From: Paenibacillus sedimenti
Lineage (GTDB): Bacteria > Bacillota > Bacilli > Paenibacillales > NBRC-103111
Length of the DNA: 64,000 nucleotides
Reading direction: 5' to 3'
Assembly: GCF_014534655.1 (NCBI RefSeq)
Contig: NZ_JACVVD010000006.1
Coordinates: 1 to 64,000, forward strand
Shown: positions 1 through 9,200 of the stretch, in pieces
How positions within the stretch are numbered: position 1 is the stretch's first letter
Layout of the letters: the number at the start of each line of letters is the position of its first letter
Program-made: the position numbers and the translations under genes
Notes under the pieces: model-generated
Database searches by the model: none
Told to the model about the DNA's origin: nothing
What the model saw: the letters and a program-made list of their open reading frames with translations, nothing else

Positions 1-41
1 GACTCTCGTCCATCCCGCTCTCTTTCGAAAGCCGGAAGATT

Positions 42-149
42 AATATAACACACTAACATTTCTTTTGCAACTTGTTTTTCTCAAGTTACTTTCGCCCGTC
101 TCTCAACGGCGACTTTAATAAGATACCACAGACGCAATAAGAGAGTCAA
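42..149 (-). promoter_or_regulatory. Tandem promoters, probably of an rRNA operon leaving the window
   Basis: Two sigma-A type promoters read leftwards on the minus strand. The upstream one has TTGACT (144-149), an 18-nt spacer and TATCTT (120-125). The downstream one has TTGCAA (65-70), a 17-nt spacer and TATATT (42-47), preceded by an AACTTG/CAAGTT inverted repeat (69-87). Tandem promoters are usual for Bacillota rrn operons, and in B. subtilis a 16S gene follows bofA directly. The rRNA itself lies outside the window, so the assignment is inferred from position and promoter layout. Confidence 0.6.
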
Positions 150-176
150 CCCAAAATTACATGTATTTTTCTGCCA

Positions 177-446
177 TTAAAGCAACGTAAGCTTCAAACA
201 AACAAGAAGAAGAATACCAGGAACTCCGAGTACCGTTACCGTCCCTAGCGTAGCAGTATTAATAGGCAGCTCAAAATTCGTATATGCACTGAGTAAATTC
301 AATACATATAAAATGAAGGCAGCAAAAGCAATATTCAGCGCGATAGCGGACAACCATCTGCCCGCTCGGCGATTTCGAAACAAGATAAATATAAGCATCA
401 TAGATGATAATACGAGCAAGCCCCACATCACATACTTGAGATACAC
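177..446 (-). CDS. bofA: BofA family inhibitor of pro-sigma-K processing
   Basis: An 89-residue membrane protein with two to three hydrophobic segments (about residues 5-22, 33-52 and a C-terminal one at 66-89) and the C-terminal GVPGILLL stretch typical of BofA. In B. subtilis BofA sits in the outer forespore membrane and holds the SpoIVFB protease inactive until the SpoIVB signal arrives, which delays sigma-K activation in the mother cell. It lies 2 nt downstream of yaaL and is presumably co-transcribed with it. The position at the end of dnaX-yaaK-recR-yaaL-bofA is the same as in Bacillus, which supports the call as much as the sequence does. Confidence 0.9.
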   Translation of the reverse strand: MYLKYVMWGLLVLSSMMLIFILFRNRRAGRWLSAIALNIAFAAFILYVLNLLSAYTNFELPINTATLGTVTVLGVPGILLLVCLKLTLL

Positions 447-448
447 GT

Positions 449-733
449 TTACACCTCCGTCAAGCGATCCGTATCTATTAAACTGATTCCCGATTGTTTG
501 GCTTGTTTAATTAACATTTCAAATCGCTTTTCTGCCGCTTCTAACGCATAGATCGCATAGTCAACCTGATCTTTATCTAAGGCAAATTCAAAATGCGCCT
601 GCGCCGCTACCCAGTTCTGGTGTGCTTTGCGTATTTCAAATACAAGCATCTGCTTGTCCTTCAAAATCGTTTCCTTCTCTGTTTTAGCTTTTAAGCTCTT
701 TTTCCCATAAGGCCATTGCAATACTGGTTTCAC
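449..733 (-). CDS. yaaL: DUF2508 family protein YaaL
   Basis: A small, charged, mostly helical protein (about 94 residues) of unknown function that in Bacillus always lies between recR and bofA. The GTG at 733 is preferred because GGAGGGG lies 7 nt upstream. An in-frame TTG at 757 would add eight residues but has no ribosome site. The central part (KQMLVFEIRKAHQNWVAA) and the AIYALEAAEKRF helix are typical of the family. It is separated from recR by an intrinsic terminator, so yaaL-bofA may have its own promoter near 770-830, where an inverted repeat CGGTAGA/TCTACCG also lies. Confidence 0.85.
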   Translation of the reverse strand: MKPVLQWPYGKKSLKAKTEKETILKDKQMLVFEIRKAHQNWVAAQAHFEFALDKDQVDYAIYALEAAEKRFEMLIKQAKQSGISLIDTDRLTEV

Positions 734-832
734 GCTCTTGCCCCTCCATTCCAGCAATAATAAAGTGTTATTTAATACATACTGGAGGGACGGTAGAATT
801 AGAACTCTACCGCGTTTTTTAGGGAAAACAAA

Positions 833-866
833 AAAGAGAGCCTAAACAGCTCTCTCCCAAATGTTT
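833..866 (-). terminator. Intrinsic terminator after recR
   Basis: On the minus strand GAGAGC, a 7-nt loop and GCTCTC are followed by TTTTTTG. It lies just downstream of the recR stop and closes the dnaX-ebfC-recR unit. Confidence 0.8.
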
Positions 867-875
867 CAATATTGA

Positions 876-1472
876 TTATAATTCCCTGCGACCTTCCATC
901 GCTTTGGTCAGAGTCACTTCATCCGCATACTCCAAGTCGCCTCCGACCGGCAAACCGTGCGCAATGCGCGTTACACGGAGTCCAAAGGACTTGACCAGTC
1001 TCGAAAGGTACATCGCTGTCGCTTCCCCCTCAATATTCGGGTTCGTAGCGAGAATAAGCTCCTGTACCTTCTCATCGCTTAGACGTTTGAGCAACTCAGC
1101 GATATGAATCTGATCAGGACCGATGCCTTCCATAGGCGAAATTGCACCGTGCAGCACGTGATAATACCCCTCAAATTCTTTGGTCCGCTCGAGCGCCACC
1201 AAATCCTTGGGCTCTTGAACGACACAGATGACGGAACCGTCCCTGCTCTTATCTTGACAGATGCGGCAGGGATCGATGTCCGTAATGTTACAACAGACCG
1301 AGCAATAGTGAAGGTTACGTTTCACGTTGACCAGCGCCTTGGCGAAGTCGGTCACATCTTCTTCTTTCATACGAAGGACGTGAAAGGCCAGGCGCCCCGC
1401 CGTTTTGGGACCTACCCCCGGCAGGCGGGAGAAAGCATCGATTAATTTGGCTATCGGTTCGGGGTAATACAA
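876..1472 (-). CDS. recR: Recombination mediator protein RecR
   Basis: RecR is a ring-forming DNA-binding protein that works with RecF and RecO to load RecA on gapped DNA. The 198-residue length is standard. A helix-hairpin-helix ([16 protein letters not shown]) opens the protein. The zinc-binding cluster follows (Cys57, Cys60, Cys69 and Cys72, with an extra Cys61), then the Toprim domain ([15 protein letters not shown] and the later [13 protein letters not shown]) and the C-terminal [16 protein letters not shown] motif. It lies downstream of ebfC with a 43-nt gap, in the conserved dnaX operon. Confidence 0.98.
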   Translation of the reverse strand: MYYPEPIAKLIDAFSRLPGVGPKTAGRLAFHVLRMKEEDVTDFAKALVNVKRNLHYCSVCCNITDIDPCRICQDKSRDGSVICVVQEPKDLVALERTKEFEGYYHVLHGAISPMEGIGPDQIHIAELLKRLSDEKVQELILATNPNIEGEATAMYLSRLVKSFGLRVTRIAHGLPVGGDLEYADEVTLTKAMEGRREL

Positions 1473-1515
1473 CGGAAGTTCTCCTTCATCAGTCAGATTC
1501 GCTCTTCAGGTGTGC

Positions 1516-1827
1516 TTAGAACAAACCAGGGAGGTTCATGCCGCCTGTGAATTTGCCCATATCTTTGTTCGCTAGCTCTTCTGCTTTGGTCATTGCATCG
1601 TTCACAGCAGTCAGAACAAGGTCTTGCAGCATTTCTACATCGTCAGGATCAACAGCCTCAGGCTTAATCGTGATGCTTTGTACTTTCTTGTGACCGTTAA
1701 CGATAACAGTGACAACACCGCCGCCAGCTGTTCCTTCGATCATTTTAGTACCCAGTTCCTCTTGCGCCTTCATCATTTGCTCTTGCATTTTCTTCACTTG
1801 CTTCATCATTTGGTTCATGTTATTCAT
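1516..1827 (-). CDS. ebfC: Nucleoid-associated protein, YbaB/EbfC family
   Basis: A 103-residue DNA-binding protein of the YbaB/EbfC (B. subtilis YaaK) family that dimerises and coats or bends DNA. The N-terminal Met/Gln/Lys-rich helix ([19 protein letters not shown]), the [18 protein letters not shown] beta-sheet and the C-terminal helix are family hallmarks. It is located between dnaX (17 nt upstream) and recR as in nearly all Bacillota. Its cellular function remains loosely defined. Confidence 0.95.
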   Translation of the reverse strand: MNNMNQMMKQVKKMQEQMMKAQEELGTKMIEGTAGGGVVTVIVNGHKKVQSITIKPEAVDPDDVEMLQDLVLTAVNDAMTKAEELANKDMGKFTGGMNLPGLF

Positions 1828-1844
1828 TGGTAAGTAGCTCCCTC

Positions 1845-3578
1845 TTATTCATCTTTAATTGTGACCAAATCTTCACCAAAAAGCTGTATCGCTTCGGATA
1901 TCCACTCTTCTTTGGGTTTACCGCCAGAGCCGTCTTCAGGCTGTAGTTCCATAATTTCCGGAGCAGCCGCGGCCTCATTCTGCGCATCATCCCATTCCTT
2001 ACGCATAACGGTGAGCAAACGATACGGCTGGCCCAGCACTGAAGTCAGCACTTGCTCGATGAGTTGCTTATTTTCCGGCTTCTCCGTCGTATTACGGTGC
2101 ATTTCATTCTTGAATGCGACCAGAACGGTATCCTCTAGCGTAGATACGAGATCACCATTAACGAACCATGCATGAACAGTGATTTTTTTCTCTTTCACTA
2201 GACCGAGGACTTGACTCCATTTCATGAGAGCCGACTTGGTCTCAGGGGCATCTACCGCCTTCAGGTAACCGTCAAGTTTGATGCCTGACTTTTTGGCCGG
2301 AACAGCGGCAAGTGATGGCCTCTGCGGAGATGCCGGCTTGGATTGCGAGTCAGCAGCCGTTACTCCCGATTTTACCAGTCCTGCTAGCTGTTCTTCAAGT
2401 TGCTGCAGCTTTTTGGTCAACTGTCCGATGATATCACCCTCCGCAGAAGCAGCATGGCTTGTGCCACTGGACAATACGCCAGCCTCGGCTCCCCTGTGGC
2501 CCCCTGATATTTTCATGATCGAAATCTCCAGCAGGGTCTGAGGTTGAACGGAATATTTCATTTCGCTCTGATAATGATTGAGCGTTTCGATAATCGCCAT
2601 CATATCGGCAGGTGAGAAATGACCAGCTACTTCCCGCAGCTCGTTCATATCAAAAACCCGCTCTGTAATGACCGGCGAATTAGGCACCATACGAACCATG
2701 AGCAAATCACGGAAATAATCAATCAAATTCTCGATGCATTTGTCGGCGCTCTTACCTTCTTGCATGAATGTATCAATGAGCTCGAGTGCGGTTCCCAACT
2801 CTTTATCTTTAATCGCAAGCACTAGCTTCTTAAATTGATCCGCAGCTACGCCGCCGGTAATGGACAGTATGTCAGAAAGCTGTACCTCGCCTGTTGCAAA
2901 GGAAGCCGCCTGATCCAAAAGGCTGAGCGCATCCCGCATCCCCCCATCGGACAGCCTTGCAATGTAATGCAGCGCTTCCTCGCTGATGGAGATATGCTCT
3001 TGATCGCATACGTACTGCAGCCGCTGCACCTGTTCTTCCATAGAAACGCGCCGGAAGTCGAATCGCTGACAACGGGATATGATCGTGGCTGGGATTTTGT
3101 GCGGTTCGGTCGTAGCCAGAATGAACATGACGTGGGCCGGAGGCTCCTCGAGCGTTTTCAGCAATGCATTAAAGGCTTCTGTCGTCAGCATATGCACTTC
3201 ATCGATAATGTAAACTTTCTGCCGTACTTCAGTTGGTGCATACTTGACTTTATCACGAATATCGCGAATCTCTTCGACGCCGCGGTTAGAGGCCGCATCA
3301 ATTTCAACGACATCCATAACAGCCCCTTCGGTAATTCGCTTACAAGCAGAACATTCGTTGCATGGTTCCTCTGCGGGACCGTTCTCGCAGTTAACCGCTT
3401 TGGCTAATATTTTGGCTGTACTGGTTTTACCGGTTCCACGAGGTCCATTGAACAAGTAAGCGTGAGTAAGACGATTTTCTCTAAGGGAATTCTGCAGCGT
3501 TTGCGTTATATGTTTCTGTCCTACGACTTCACGAAACGTCTGGGATCTCCAAGTTCGATATAAAGCAATATGTGCCAT
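1845..3578 (-). CDS. dnaX: DNA polymerase III subunit gamma/tau
   Basis: Clamp-loader ATPase that opens and loads the beta clamp and links the polymerase to the helicase. Walker A is GPRGTGKT (residues 45-52). The zinc module is Cys64, Cys73, Cys76 and Cys79, and Walker B is in [10 protein letters not shown] Ser/Ala/Pro-rich linker precedes the tau C-terminal domain. The start at 3578 ([11 protein letters not shown]) has GGAGAGGA just upstream; an in-frame ATG at 3605 would add nine residues without such a site. The product is about 577 residues. I see no clear frameshift signal for a separate gamma form. Confidence 0.97.
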   Translation of the reverse strand: MAHIALYRTWRSQTFREVVGQKHITQTLQNSLRENRLTHAYLFNGPRGTGKTSTAKILAKAVNCENGPAEEPCNECSACKRITEGAVMDVVEIDAASNRGVEEIRDIRDKVKYAPTEVRQKVYIIDEVHMLTTEAFNALLKTLEEPPAHVMFILATTEPHKIPATIISRCQRFDFRRVSMEEQVQRLQYVCDQEHISISEEALHYIARLSDGGMRDALSLLDQAASFATGEVQLSDILSITGGVAADQFKKLVLAIKDKELGTALELIDTFMQEGKSADKCIENLIDYFRDLLMVRMVPNSPVITERVFDMNELREVAGHFSPADMMAIIETLNHYQSEMKYSVQPQTLLEISIMKISGGHRGAEAGVLSSGTSHAASAEGDIIGQLTKKLQQLEEQLAGLVKSGVTAADSQSKPASPQRPSLAAVPAKKSGIKLDGYLKAVDAPETKSALMKWSQVLGLVKEKKITVHAWFVNGDLVSTLEDTVLVAFKNEMHRNTTEKPENKQLIEQVLTSVLGQPYRLLTVMRKEWDDAQNEAAAAPEIMELQPEDGSGGKPKEEWISEAIQLFGEDLVTIKDE

Positions 3579-3656
3579 AAAGTTCCTCTCCAATAATCCC
3601 TGCATAGAGCTATTGACTTTATTATACTATAACCTCACTAGGGATGAAATAGAGGA

Positions 3657-5189
3657 TCAGGCATAGGGAATGACGATGGTGAAGGTAGTCCCATAGCCTT
3701 TGGATGACACCTTAATGCTTCCCCCCATATCATGAATAATCCGTTGACATACGGACAACCCGAGTCCTGTACCGGTATCTTTGGTCGTAAAAAAAGGATC
3801 GAAAATTTTATCAATGACAAACATCGGGATTCCTGATCCGGTATCATGAATATCAATACATACGTTCCTTTCCGTCGTATCCACTTTCTCTGTGATTGTT
3901 AACACCCCTCCATCCGACATAGCTTCAATGCCATTCTTACAAATATTCAAAAAAACTTGCTTAAGCAATTCTTGATCTGCAATAACTTCGGGCAGGTGAT
4001 AGGACGCTTCATACTGTAAATGTACATTATAAAGGATCGCTTCATTATTAATAATCGGCAAAATTCCTCTCAGTACCTCAGATAAGTCAATCCGTTCATA
4101 AGATACATGCTTAGGTTTACTGAGCAGCAAAAACTCATTCACAAGCTCATTAATTCGGTTAATCTCAGTAAGCATGACCTCCGTGTAGCTTTGCTCTTTA
4201 CTCATCCCTTGAACTTCAAAGGTACGACGGAGCACCTGAAGAAAGCCTTTAATAGAGGTCAATGGATTCCGAATCTCGTGTGCGGTTCCCGCGGCGATCT
4301 GACCAATCATGGCAAGCCGGTCGCTGCGCTGCACCATCTCCTCCAAAGACCGCATATTGGTCACATCTTTGAAAATGATGTAAGCTCCTACCATATTCCC
4401 TTGATTATCTTTAAGCACATTGGAATCGAGCAGCAATTCGAAACGTTCATGATTGTTCGTCCACGAAACCGCATAATTACGTACGACCATGCCATTCAGA
4501 ATTGTACGCTGTACTAATCGATGTTCAGAAGGAACCGTTGCAAATACCTCATCCAAGGACATGTTCAAGATGGTTTCGCGTTCCAAACCAAGAATCCGGC
4601 ACGCCATATCGCTTATATCAACCAACGTGTAATTCATGCTAATTAATAAAACACCCAAATTAACATCCTTCAAAAAGGCGTCTGAAAAGCGCTGCAACAA
4701 ATTAAGCTGAGAACCTTCCAGCTGGTTTCTCATGATCATCAAATAGACTACCTTCTCATCTCGGACGAGCCTGGCCATCGAAAATTGGTAATGTATCGTT
4801 TCACCATTCTTACTCATCAGGAATCCGTGCGGCCATTCTACAGGACCCGATTCATCGCTAAAGTAAAAATCGTACAACTCACGAAGCGATGCTCTCACCT
4901 TAAACAACCGGGAAAACGGTATGCTTGTAATCTCTTCTGCTGAGTATCCGGAGAACTTCAATAACTTGTCCGTTGCCAGAATGACCCTTCCCTCTTCATC
5001 CACAACGAGCATACTGCTTTGTATGCTATGATTCACCAGCTTTCTCACTTCTTCCATGGATACCGTGTAATGCCCCACGTCATGAATAGACAATTCTGTA
5101 GCACCCCTTCTTTGACCCACCATATCGCAAGCGCTTCCATTAATTAGAATCATATAATCATTCTCCTTATAGTAAGAATTTTCCTCCAA
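3657..5189 (-). CDS. PAS-domain sensor histidine kinase, possible sporulation kinase
   Basis: A 510-residue cytoplasmic histidine kinase without membrane segments. PAS-like sensor domains occupy roughly residues 45-155 and 165-280 (the second ends in GAYIIFKDVTN). The HisKA domain has phospho-acceptor His304 in AHEIRNPLTSIKGF, followed by a HATPase domain with N, G1 (DTGSGIP), F (DPFFTT) and G2 (GTGLGLS) boxes. The HisKA sequence resembles B. subtilis phosphorelay kinases (KinA/KinE type), no response regulator is adjacent, and spo0F lies 6 kb away. Phosphorylation of Spo0F is therefore a reasonable but unproven inference. It lies between dnaX and the SRP RNA gene. Confidence 0.85.
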   Translation of the reverse strand: MEENSYYKENDYMILINGSACDMVGQRRGATELSIHDVGHYTVSMEEVRKLVNHSIQSSMLVVDEEGRVILATDKLLKFSGYSAEEITSIPFSRLFKVRASLRELYDFYFSDESGPVEWPHGFLMSKNGETIHYQFSMARLVRDEKVVYLMIMRNQLEGSQLNLLQRFSDAFLKDVNLGVLLISMNYTLVDISDMACRILGLERETILNMSLDEVFATVPSEHRLVQRTILNGMVVRNYAVSWTNNHERFELLLDSNVLKDNQGNMVGAYIIFKDVTNMRSLEEMVQRSDRLAMIGQIAAGTAHEIRNPLTSIKGFLQVLRRTFEVQGMSKEQSYTEVMLTEINRINELVNEFLLLSKPKHVSYERIDLSEVLRGILPIINNEAILYNVHLQYEASYHLPEVIADQELLKQVFLNICKNGIEAMSDGGVLTITEKVDTTERNVCIDIHDTGSGIPMFVIDKIFDPFFTTKDTGTGLGLSVCQRIIHDMGGSIKVSSKGYGTTFTIVIPYA

Positions 5190-5256
5190 TTGAATAAGAA
5201 AAAAACGCCCAGCATTCTGGACGTTGTCGTTTGTTATCGTTATATTTTTATGAGAA

Positions 5257-5526
5257 AACCGTGCACCTGTTATTGATAAAGGGATACGAGCGTACTTTTA
5301 TCGTTAGCTCAAGTTAGGCAACCCTTCGGCACATGAAACATCTTGCTTACGGCTGCTTCCTTCCAGACCTGACCGGGTTCACAAGCATTCATTGCGAAGG
5401 ACCCGACTCTCAACACCACGTGTAAAAGCCAGACCTCACATCACAGTACCTCTAACAGGGATTCAACCCCGCTACAGCGGATTGCGAGTTACAGGGCACC
5501 GCTACCTCCCCATCTAGCACGGTAAA
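5257..5526 (-). ncRNA. scr: Signal recognition particle RNA, large Bacillus type (scRNA)
   Basis: The minus strand contains the conserved SRP domain IV hairpin (GGTCAGGTCTGGAAGGAAGC, about 5369-5388) and a 5' Alu-type domain beginning ACCGTGCTA, closely similar to B. subtilis scRNA. A complementary 3' end GTGCACGGT (about 5258-5266) closes the molecule, giving about 270 nt. The RNA joins Ffh to target nascent membrane proteins. In B. subtilis scr also lies immediately upstream of dnaX. Ends are set by the terminal complementarity and are approximate. Confidence 0.95.
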
Positions 5527-5530
5527 AATA

Positions 5531-5559
5531 AGTATAGCCGATTCGATAGCAAATAGCAA
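5531..5559 (-). promoter_or_regulatory. sigma-A promoter of the SRP RNA gene
   Basis: TTGCTA (5554-5559), a 17-nt spacer and TATACT (5531-5536) on the minus strand, placing the start of transcription at about 5524, exactly where the RNA begins. Confidence 0.8.
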
Positions 5560-5572
5560 CCAAGGGTAAAAC

Positions 5573-5974
5573 CTACCTGATCATCCTCACTCTTACATCA
5601 TAACGAGGCATGTTTGTATCAAGCGCCATTTGAACCTGTGACCGAAGCTCATCCACTTGGGCATCCGTCAAATCAGGTTTAGGTTTTACTTTCACACGGG
5701 CGACCGGTCCGTTGATTGTTATGCTTGATGTATCAATGCCCGGAAGCTGAGCTAAGACAGCCTTCATCAGATTCGAATCATCTTCATAATGATGATATGT
5801 TGGATTCAAAGGGTCATTCGGATTCACGCTCGTTGCTCCTAATAATCCATCGCTTGGGTACGATTTTGCTTTGTAAGTTTGATCATCCGTTGTCCGGTTG
5901 TTCATGTTGCCGCAGCCGACGAGACTCATGATCAATATAACTGTGACTGCAATTCTTAGCGCACCTGTGAACAT
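5573..5974 (-). CDS. YhcN/YlaJ family sporulation lipoprotein
   Basis: A 133-residue secreted lipoprotein. The signal sequence ends in a lipobox (LVGC) with Cys21 as the lipidated residue. The C-terminal half (LPGIDTSSITINGPVARV ... VDELRSQVQMALDTNMP) matches the YhcN/YlaJ family of spore-associated lipoproteins found in spore formers. B. subtilis YhcN is made in the forespore and contributes to outgrowth. The gene is single, between rpmE and scr. The family is clear, but the exact function in this organism is not. Confidence 0.8.
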   Translation of the reverse strand: MFTGALRIAVTVILIMSLVGCGNMNNRTTDDQTYKAKSYPSDGLLGATSVNPNDPLNPTYHHYEDDSNLMKAVLAQLPGIDTSSITINGPVARVKVKPKPDLTDAQVDELRSQVQMALDTNMPRYDVRVRMIR

Positions 5975-6065
5975 AAAAACACCTCCCTATAGACTCTAAG
6001 CCTAAGCTTAGGATGACCAAGGGAGGTTGTCTTATGCCGATTGGCAGTCAAGTAATTGATGCCAA

Positions 6066-6263
6066 TTAGATGCCGTATTTCTTTTTGAATTTGTCGACAC
6101 GGCCGCCTGCATCGATAAACTTTTGTTTACCTGTGTAGAACGGATGGCAATTAGAGCAAATCTCAACGCGAAGATTTTGCTTAATGGAGCCTGTCTCGAA
6201 CACATTACCACATGCACAAGTCACTGTGGTTACATGATAAGTAGGATGAATCGCTGCTTTCAT
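6066..6263 (-). CDS. rpmE: 50S ribosomal protein L31, zinc-binding form
   Basis: A 65-residue ribosomal protein L31. Cys16, Cys18, Cys36 and Cys39 form the zinc site of the C+ type (in Bacillus the zinc-free paralogue YtiA replaces it under zinc starvation). It belongs to the rho-rpmE neighbourhood, but here a radical SAM gene separates the two. An inverted repeat (TTGGCA...TGCCAA, about 6038-6063) lies just downstream without a clear T tract. Confidence 0.97.
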   Translation of the reverse strand: MKAAIHPTYHVTTVTCACGNVFETGSIKQNLRVEICSNCHPFYTGKQKFIDAGGRVDKFKKKYGI

Positions 6264-6384
6264 GTTAGGTTCACCTCTTTCTGCCCTGAATCATTTGCTG
6301 AAACAGAGTTATATTGACACACTAACGCATTATATCACGTCAGAAAGTCTTCATGCAATAACAATCCTTGCGGTAGGATCTGGC

Positions 6385-7659
6385 TTAAAGCTTCGCTGCG
6401 AGCGAACGCTCTCTGGTATAAAACTCAGGGGTATGCGTATAGGAGCCGATCACGACATCCGGCAATTCCTCTTGGAAAATCTCAATCATCTGCTTCATGC
6501 CAAGCAGTTCTCCTCGAGCTTTAGGAATGATGCTCAGATAGCTCTCGGGATCAATATTTAAGTTACGCAGTTGGATCAGTTTTAATCCGGTTCTGCGTAC
6601 AAATTCAATCATCGCTTCAATCTCTTCTTCCCGGTCGGTTACCCCTGGGAATACGAGATAGTTGATGGATGTGATGACGCCCTTATCGGTAGCGTAACGC
6701 AGCGACTTCTCCACGTTCTTAAGCGTGTAGGCTCTAGGCTTGTAATAAGCGTTGTAGTGGTCGTCGAGCGCGCTGATCGTACTGACTCGCATCAGGTCGA
6801 GTCCGGCATCGACAATGCCGCGGATATGGTCGGTGAGACCCGCGTTGGTATTGATATTGATGTAGCCCATCTTCGTCTGCTGGCGCACTTGTTTCATCGC
6901 TTCGATAATAATCGTTGCCTGCGTGCTCGGTTCGCCTTCGCAACCTTGACCGAAGGAGATTATACTCTCCGGCGTGCGCAGGTGTTCAAGCATGATCTGT
7001 ACAATCTCTTCAACTTGCGGCTTAAAATTCATCCGCGTCTGCGGGGCAGGAAAGCCGCTGTCATCCGGCTGTTCGGAGATACATCCGAAGCAGCCCGCAT
7101 TGCAGGAGTAGGAGACGGGAACCGCTCCCTCCCAGCGCTGCAGGAAGGTGTTCGACGCGGTCAAGCATTCATAGCCCAGCGCGCAGTTGGACAAGTGCTG
7201 GTAAAGACGATTGTCCGGATACTTCGCAACCAGACGCTTGACTTCGACTTCCAGCTCGCCCGGGTCACAGTTCACCGGGTTCCAGTAGTACGGGTTGTCG
7301 CTCTGACGAGCCGCAACATAGAAGGCATCCTCTTTCCATACGACGGCCGTGTAGCCGAATAGCGGCAGCACTTTGGTCTTATCGGATTTGACATATCCGG
7401 GAAGCAGCAGCCTTGTGAACCCTTGAGGAAGAAGAGCGCCTACGGCATGATAATCTCCCTCTACAAGCTTCATATCTCCTGTCTCCGCATCAATCCCGAC
7501 CGGGCGAGTGAAAGGAAGACTCACCAGCGTTGCCCCTTCGGGCAGCGGGATAAGCTCTTCATCCAAAATTTCTGTAATCATTTCAGCGTTACGACCAAGC
7601 GCCAAATAATCGGGATGATCGAAAACGTTACCTTGTGAGTCAGCGTAAACCAGGTTCAT
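6385..7659 (-). CDS. Radical SAM protein of unknown reaction
   Basis: A 424-residue radical SAM enzyme. The [4Fe-4S]-binding CxxxCxxC motif is Cys186, Cys190 and Cys193 (CNAGCFGC), preceded by an N-terminal region of about 180 residues that I do not recognise. The barrel follows, with ISFGQGCEGEPST as a likely SAM-binding GGE-like strand and MGYININTNAGLTDHIRG later. Additional cysteines (Cys131, Cys159, Cys165) precede the motif. Its insertion between rho and rpmE suggests a housekeeping rather than biosynthetic-cluster role. No precursor peptide gene is visible nearby, so the substrate is unknown. Confidence 0.85.
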   Translation of the reverse strand: MNLVYADSQGNVFDHPDYLALGRNAEMITEILDEELIPLPEGATLVSLPFTRPVGIDAETGDMKLVEGDYHAVGALLPQGFTRLLLPGYVKSDKTKVLPLFGYTAVVWKEDAFYVAARQSDNPYYWNPVNCDPGELEVEVKRLVAKYPDNRLYQHLSNCALGYECLTASNTFLQRWEGAVPVSYSCNAGCFGCISEQPDDSGFPAPQTRMNFKPQVEEIVQIMLEHLRTPESIISFGQGCEGEPSTQATIIIEAMKQVRQQTKMGYININTNAGLTDHIRGIVDAGLDLMRVSTISALDDHYNAYYKPRAYTLKNVEKSLRYATDKGVITSINYLVFPGVTDREEEIEAMIEFVRRTGLKLIQLRNLNIDPESYLSIIPKARGELLGMKQMIEIFQEELPDVVIGSYTHTPEFYTRERSLAAKL

Positions 7660-7688
7660 GGCAAGAACTCCTAATATTCATTTGGGGC

Positions 7689-7827
7689 CCCCACAAAGTA
7701 ATGTCTAAACTCTTATCGCAGCAATTCAGAGAAGTATGACCGCTTTGAATCGTGAGTTTAGACGCCGATCGAACTTAAGCTCGATGCGGACGGAATATGC
7801 TCCAGAGCTTGGCGTCACTTTGTGGGG
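7689..7827. repeat. Three-stem inverted-repeat element after rho
   Basis: Three perfect nested or adjacent inverted repeats: CCCCACAAAGT (7689-7699) with ACTTTGTGGGG (7817-7827); GTCTAAACTC (7703-7712) with GAGTTTAGAC (7754-7763); and GACGCC (7761-7766) with GGCGTC (7811-7816). Together they would fold as a three-way junction on either strand. The element begins 6 nt after the rho stop codon and ends 29 nt before the radical SAM start. I do not recognise the family. Confidence 0.7.
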
Positions 7828-7833
7828 TTGAGT

Positions 7834-9135
7834 TTAAGATGCGGAGTTTTTGACTTTGCCGCCTTTATTCCCGCCGGTTCCCGTGCCGGCAGAAGGTGAT
7901 GCGAGCGACTCCAAAAACTCTTGATTGGTCTTGGTATCGGCCAGCTTTTTGATAAAAGCTTCTGTATATTCATGCGAATCGTTCATGCCTTTACGCAGCG
8001 CCCAAATTTTCTCGAGCTCTTCCTTACCGAGAAGCGCTTCTTCGCGGCGCGTGCCGGATCTGCGAATATCGATCGCAGGGAAGATTCGACGCTCAGCCAT
8101 TTTACGATCAAGATGAAGTTCTAAATTTCCCGTACCTTTAAATTCTTCATAAATGACGTCATCCATACGAGATCCTGTTTCAATCAGTGCTGTTGCAAGT
8201 ATGGTCAAGCTGCCGCCTTCTTCAATGTTACGGGCAGCCCCGAAGAAACGCTTCGGACGATGAAATGCACCCGGGTCAATACCACCGGACAATGTCCGGC
8301 CTGTTGGCGGAACAACAAGGTTATATGCTCTTGCCAGACGTGTGATGCTGTCCAAAAGAATAACAACATCCTTCTTATGCTCGACTAACCGCATCGCGCG
8401 TTCCAAAACAAGCTCCGCCACTTTAATGTGGTTCTCTGGCAGCTCATCAAAAGTAGAGGCAACGACTTCGCCTTTGACTGAACGCTGCATATCTGTTACT
8501 TCCTCAGGACGCTCATCAATGAGCAAAACGAAAAGTTCGATATCCGGGTAATTGGTGGAGATACTATTGGCGATTTCTTTGAGAAGTAACGTTTTCCCTG
8601 CTTTTGGGGGGGCTACGATCAAACCGCGTTGGCCGAGACCGACCGGCGCCAGCATATCCATAATACGTGTGGAAAGCTTGTTAGGGGTTGTTTCGAGAAT
8701 GACTCGGGTTTGCGGGTAAAGAGGCGTTAACGCTGGAAAATGGAGACGTTCGGACGCTGTTTCCGGCTTCTCTCCATTGACCGCTTCTACCTGCAGGAGA
8801 CCGAAATATCGCTCATTCTCCTTAGGAGGCCGACATTTTCCAGAAACGACGTCTCCGGAACGAAGATCGAACTTCCGAATTTGAGAAGCGGAGATGTAGA
8901 TGTCCTCCGAACTCGGCAGGTAATTAATCGGTCTCAAGAAACCGAAACCTTCCTGAAGTATTTCGAGGACACCTTGCATAAACATCAGACCGCTTTCGGC
9001 AGCTTGTGCGCGCAATATAGCAAAAATAAGTTCTTTTTTCTTAAGCTGTCCATAGTATGGAATCTGGTGTTTCTTGGCCAGCTTATATAAATCGGTAAGC
9101 TTGAGAAGTTCAAGCTCAGCAAGTTGCATGCTCAT
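7834..9135 (-). CDS. rho: Transcription termination factor Rho
   Basis: Hexameric RNA-dependent ATPase that ends transcription at C-rich sites. The N-terminal Rho-N helices ([20 protein letters not shown]), the cold-shock-like RNA-binding domain ([13 protein letters not shown]), Walker [12 protein letters not shown], the Q and R loops around SGGIDPGA and a 433-residue length are all typical. The C-terminus has a short Gly/Lys-rich tail. ATG at 9129 is an alternative start two codons in. It lies 65 nt downstream of murA on the same strand. Confidence 0.97.
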   Translation of the reverse strand: MSMQLAELELLKLTDLYKLAKKHQIPYYGQLKKKELIFAILRAQAAESGLMFMQGVLEILQEGFGFLRPINYLPSSEDIYISASQIRKFDLRSGDVVSGKCRPPKENERYFGLLQVEAVNGEKPETASERLHFPALTPLYPQTRVILETTPNKLSTRIMDMLAPVGLGQRGLIVAPPKAGKTLLLKEIANSISTNYPDIELFVLLIDERPEEVTDMQRSVKGEVVASTFDELPENHIKVAELVLERAMRLVEHKKDVVILLDSITRLARAYNLVVPPTGRTLSGGIDPGAFHRPKRFFGAARNIEEGGSLTILATALIETGSRMDDVIYEEFKGTGNLELHLDRKMAERRIFPAIDIRRSGTRREEALLGKEELEKIWALRKGMNDSHEYTEAFIKKLADTKTNQEFLESLASPSAGTGTGGNKGGKVKNSAS

Positions 9136-9200
9136 TTATTTTCAACCACCAAACTATTAAATTTTCAATTGGATTCTAGCATTGCCTGTTAGTTGGAACT

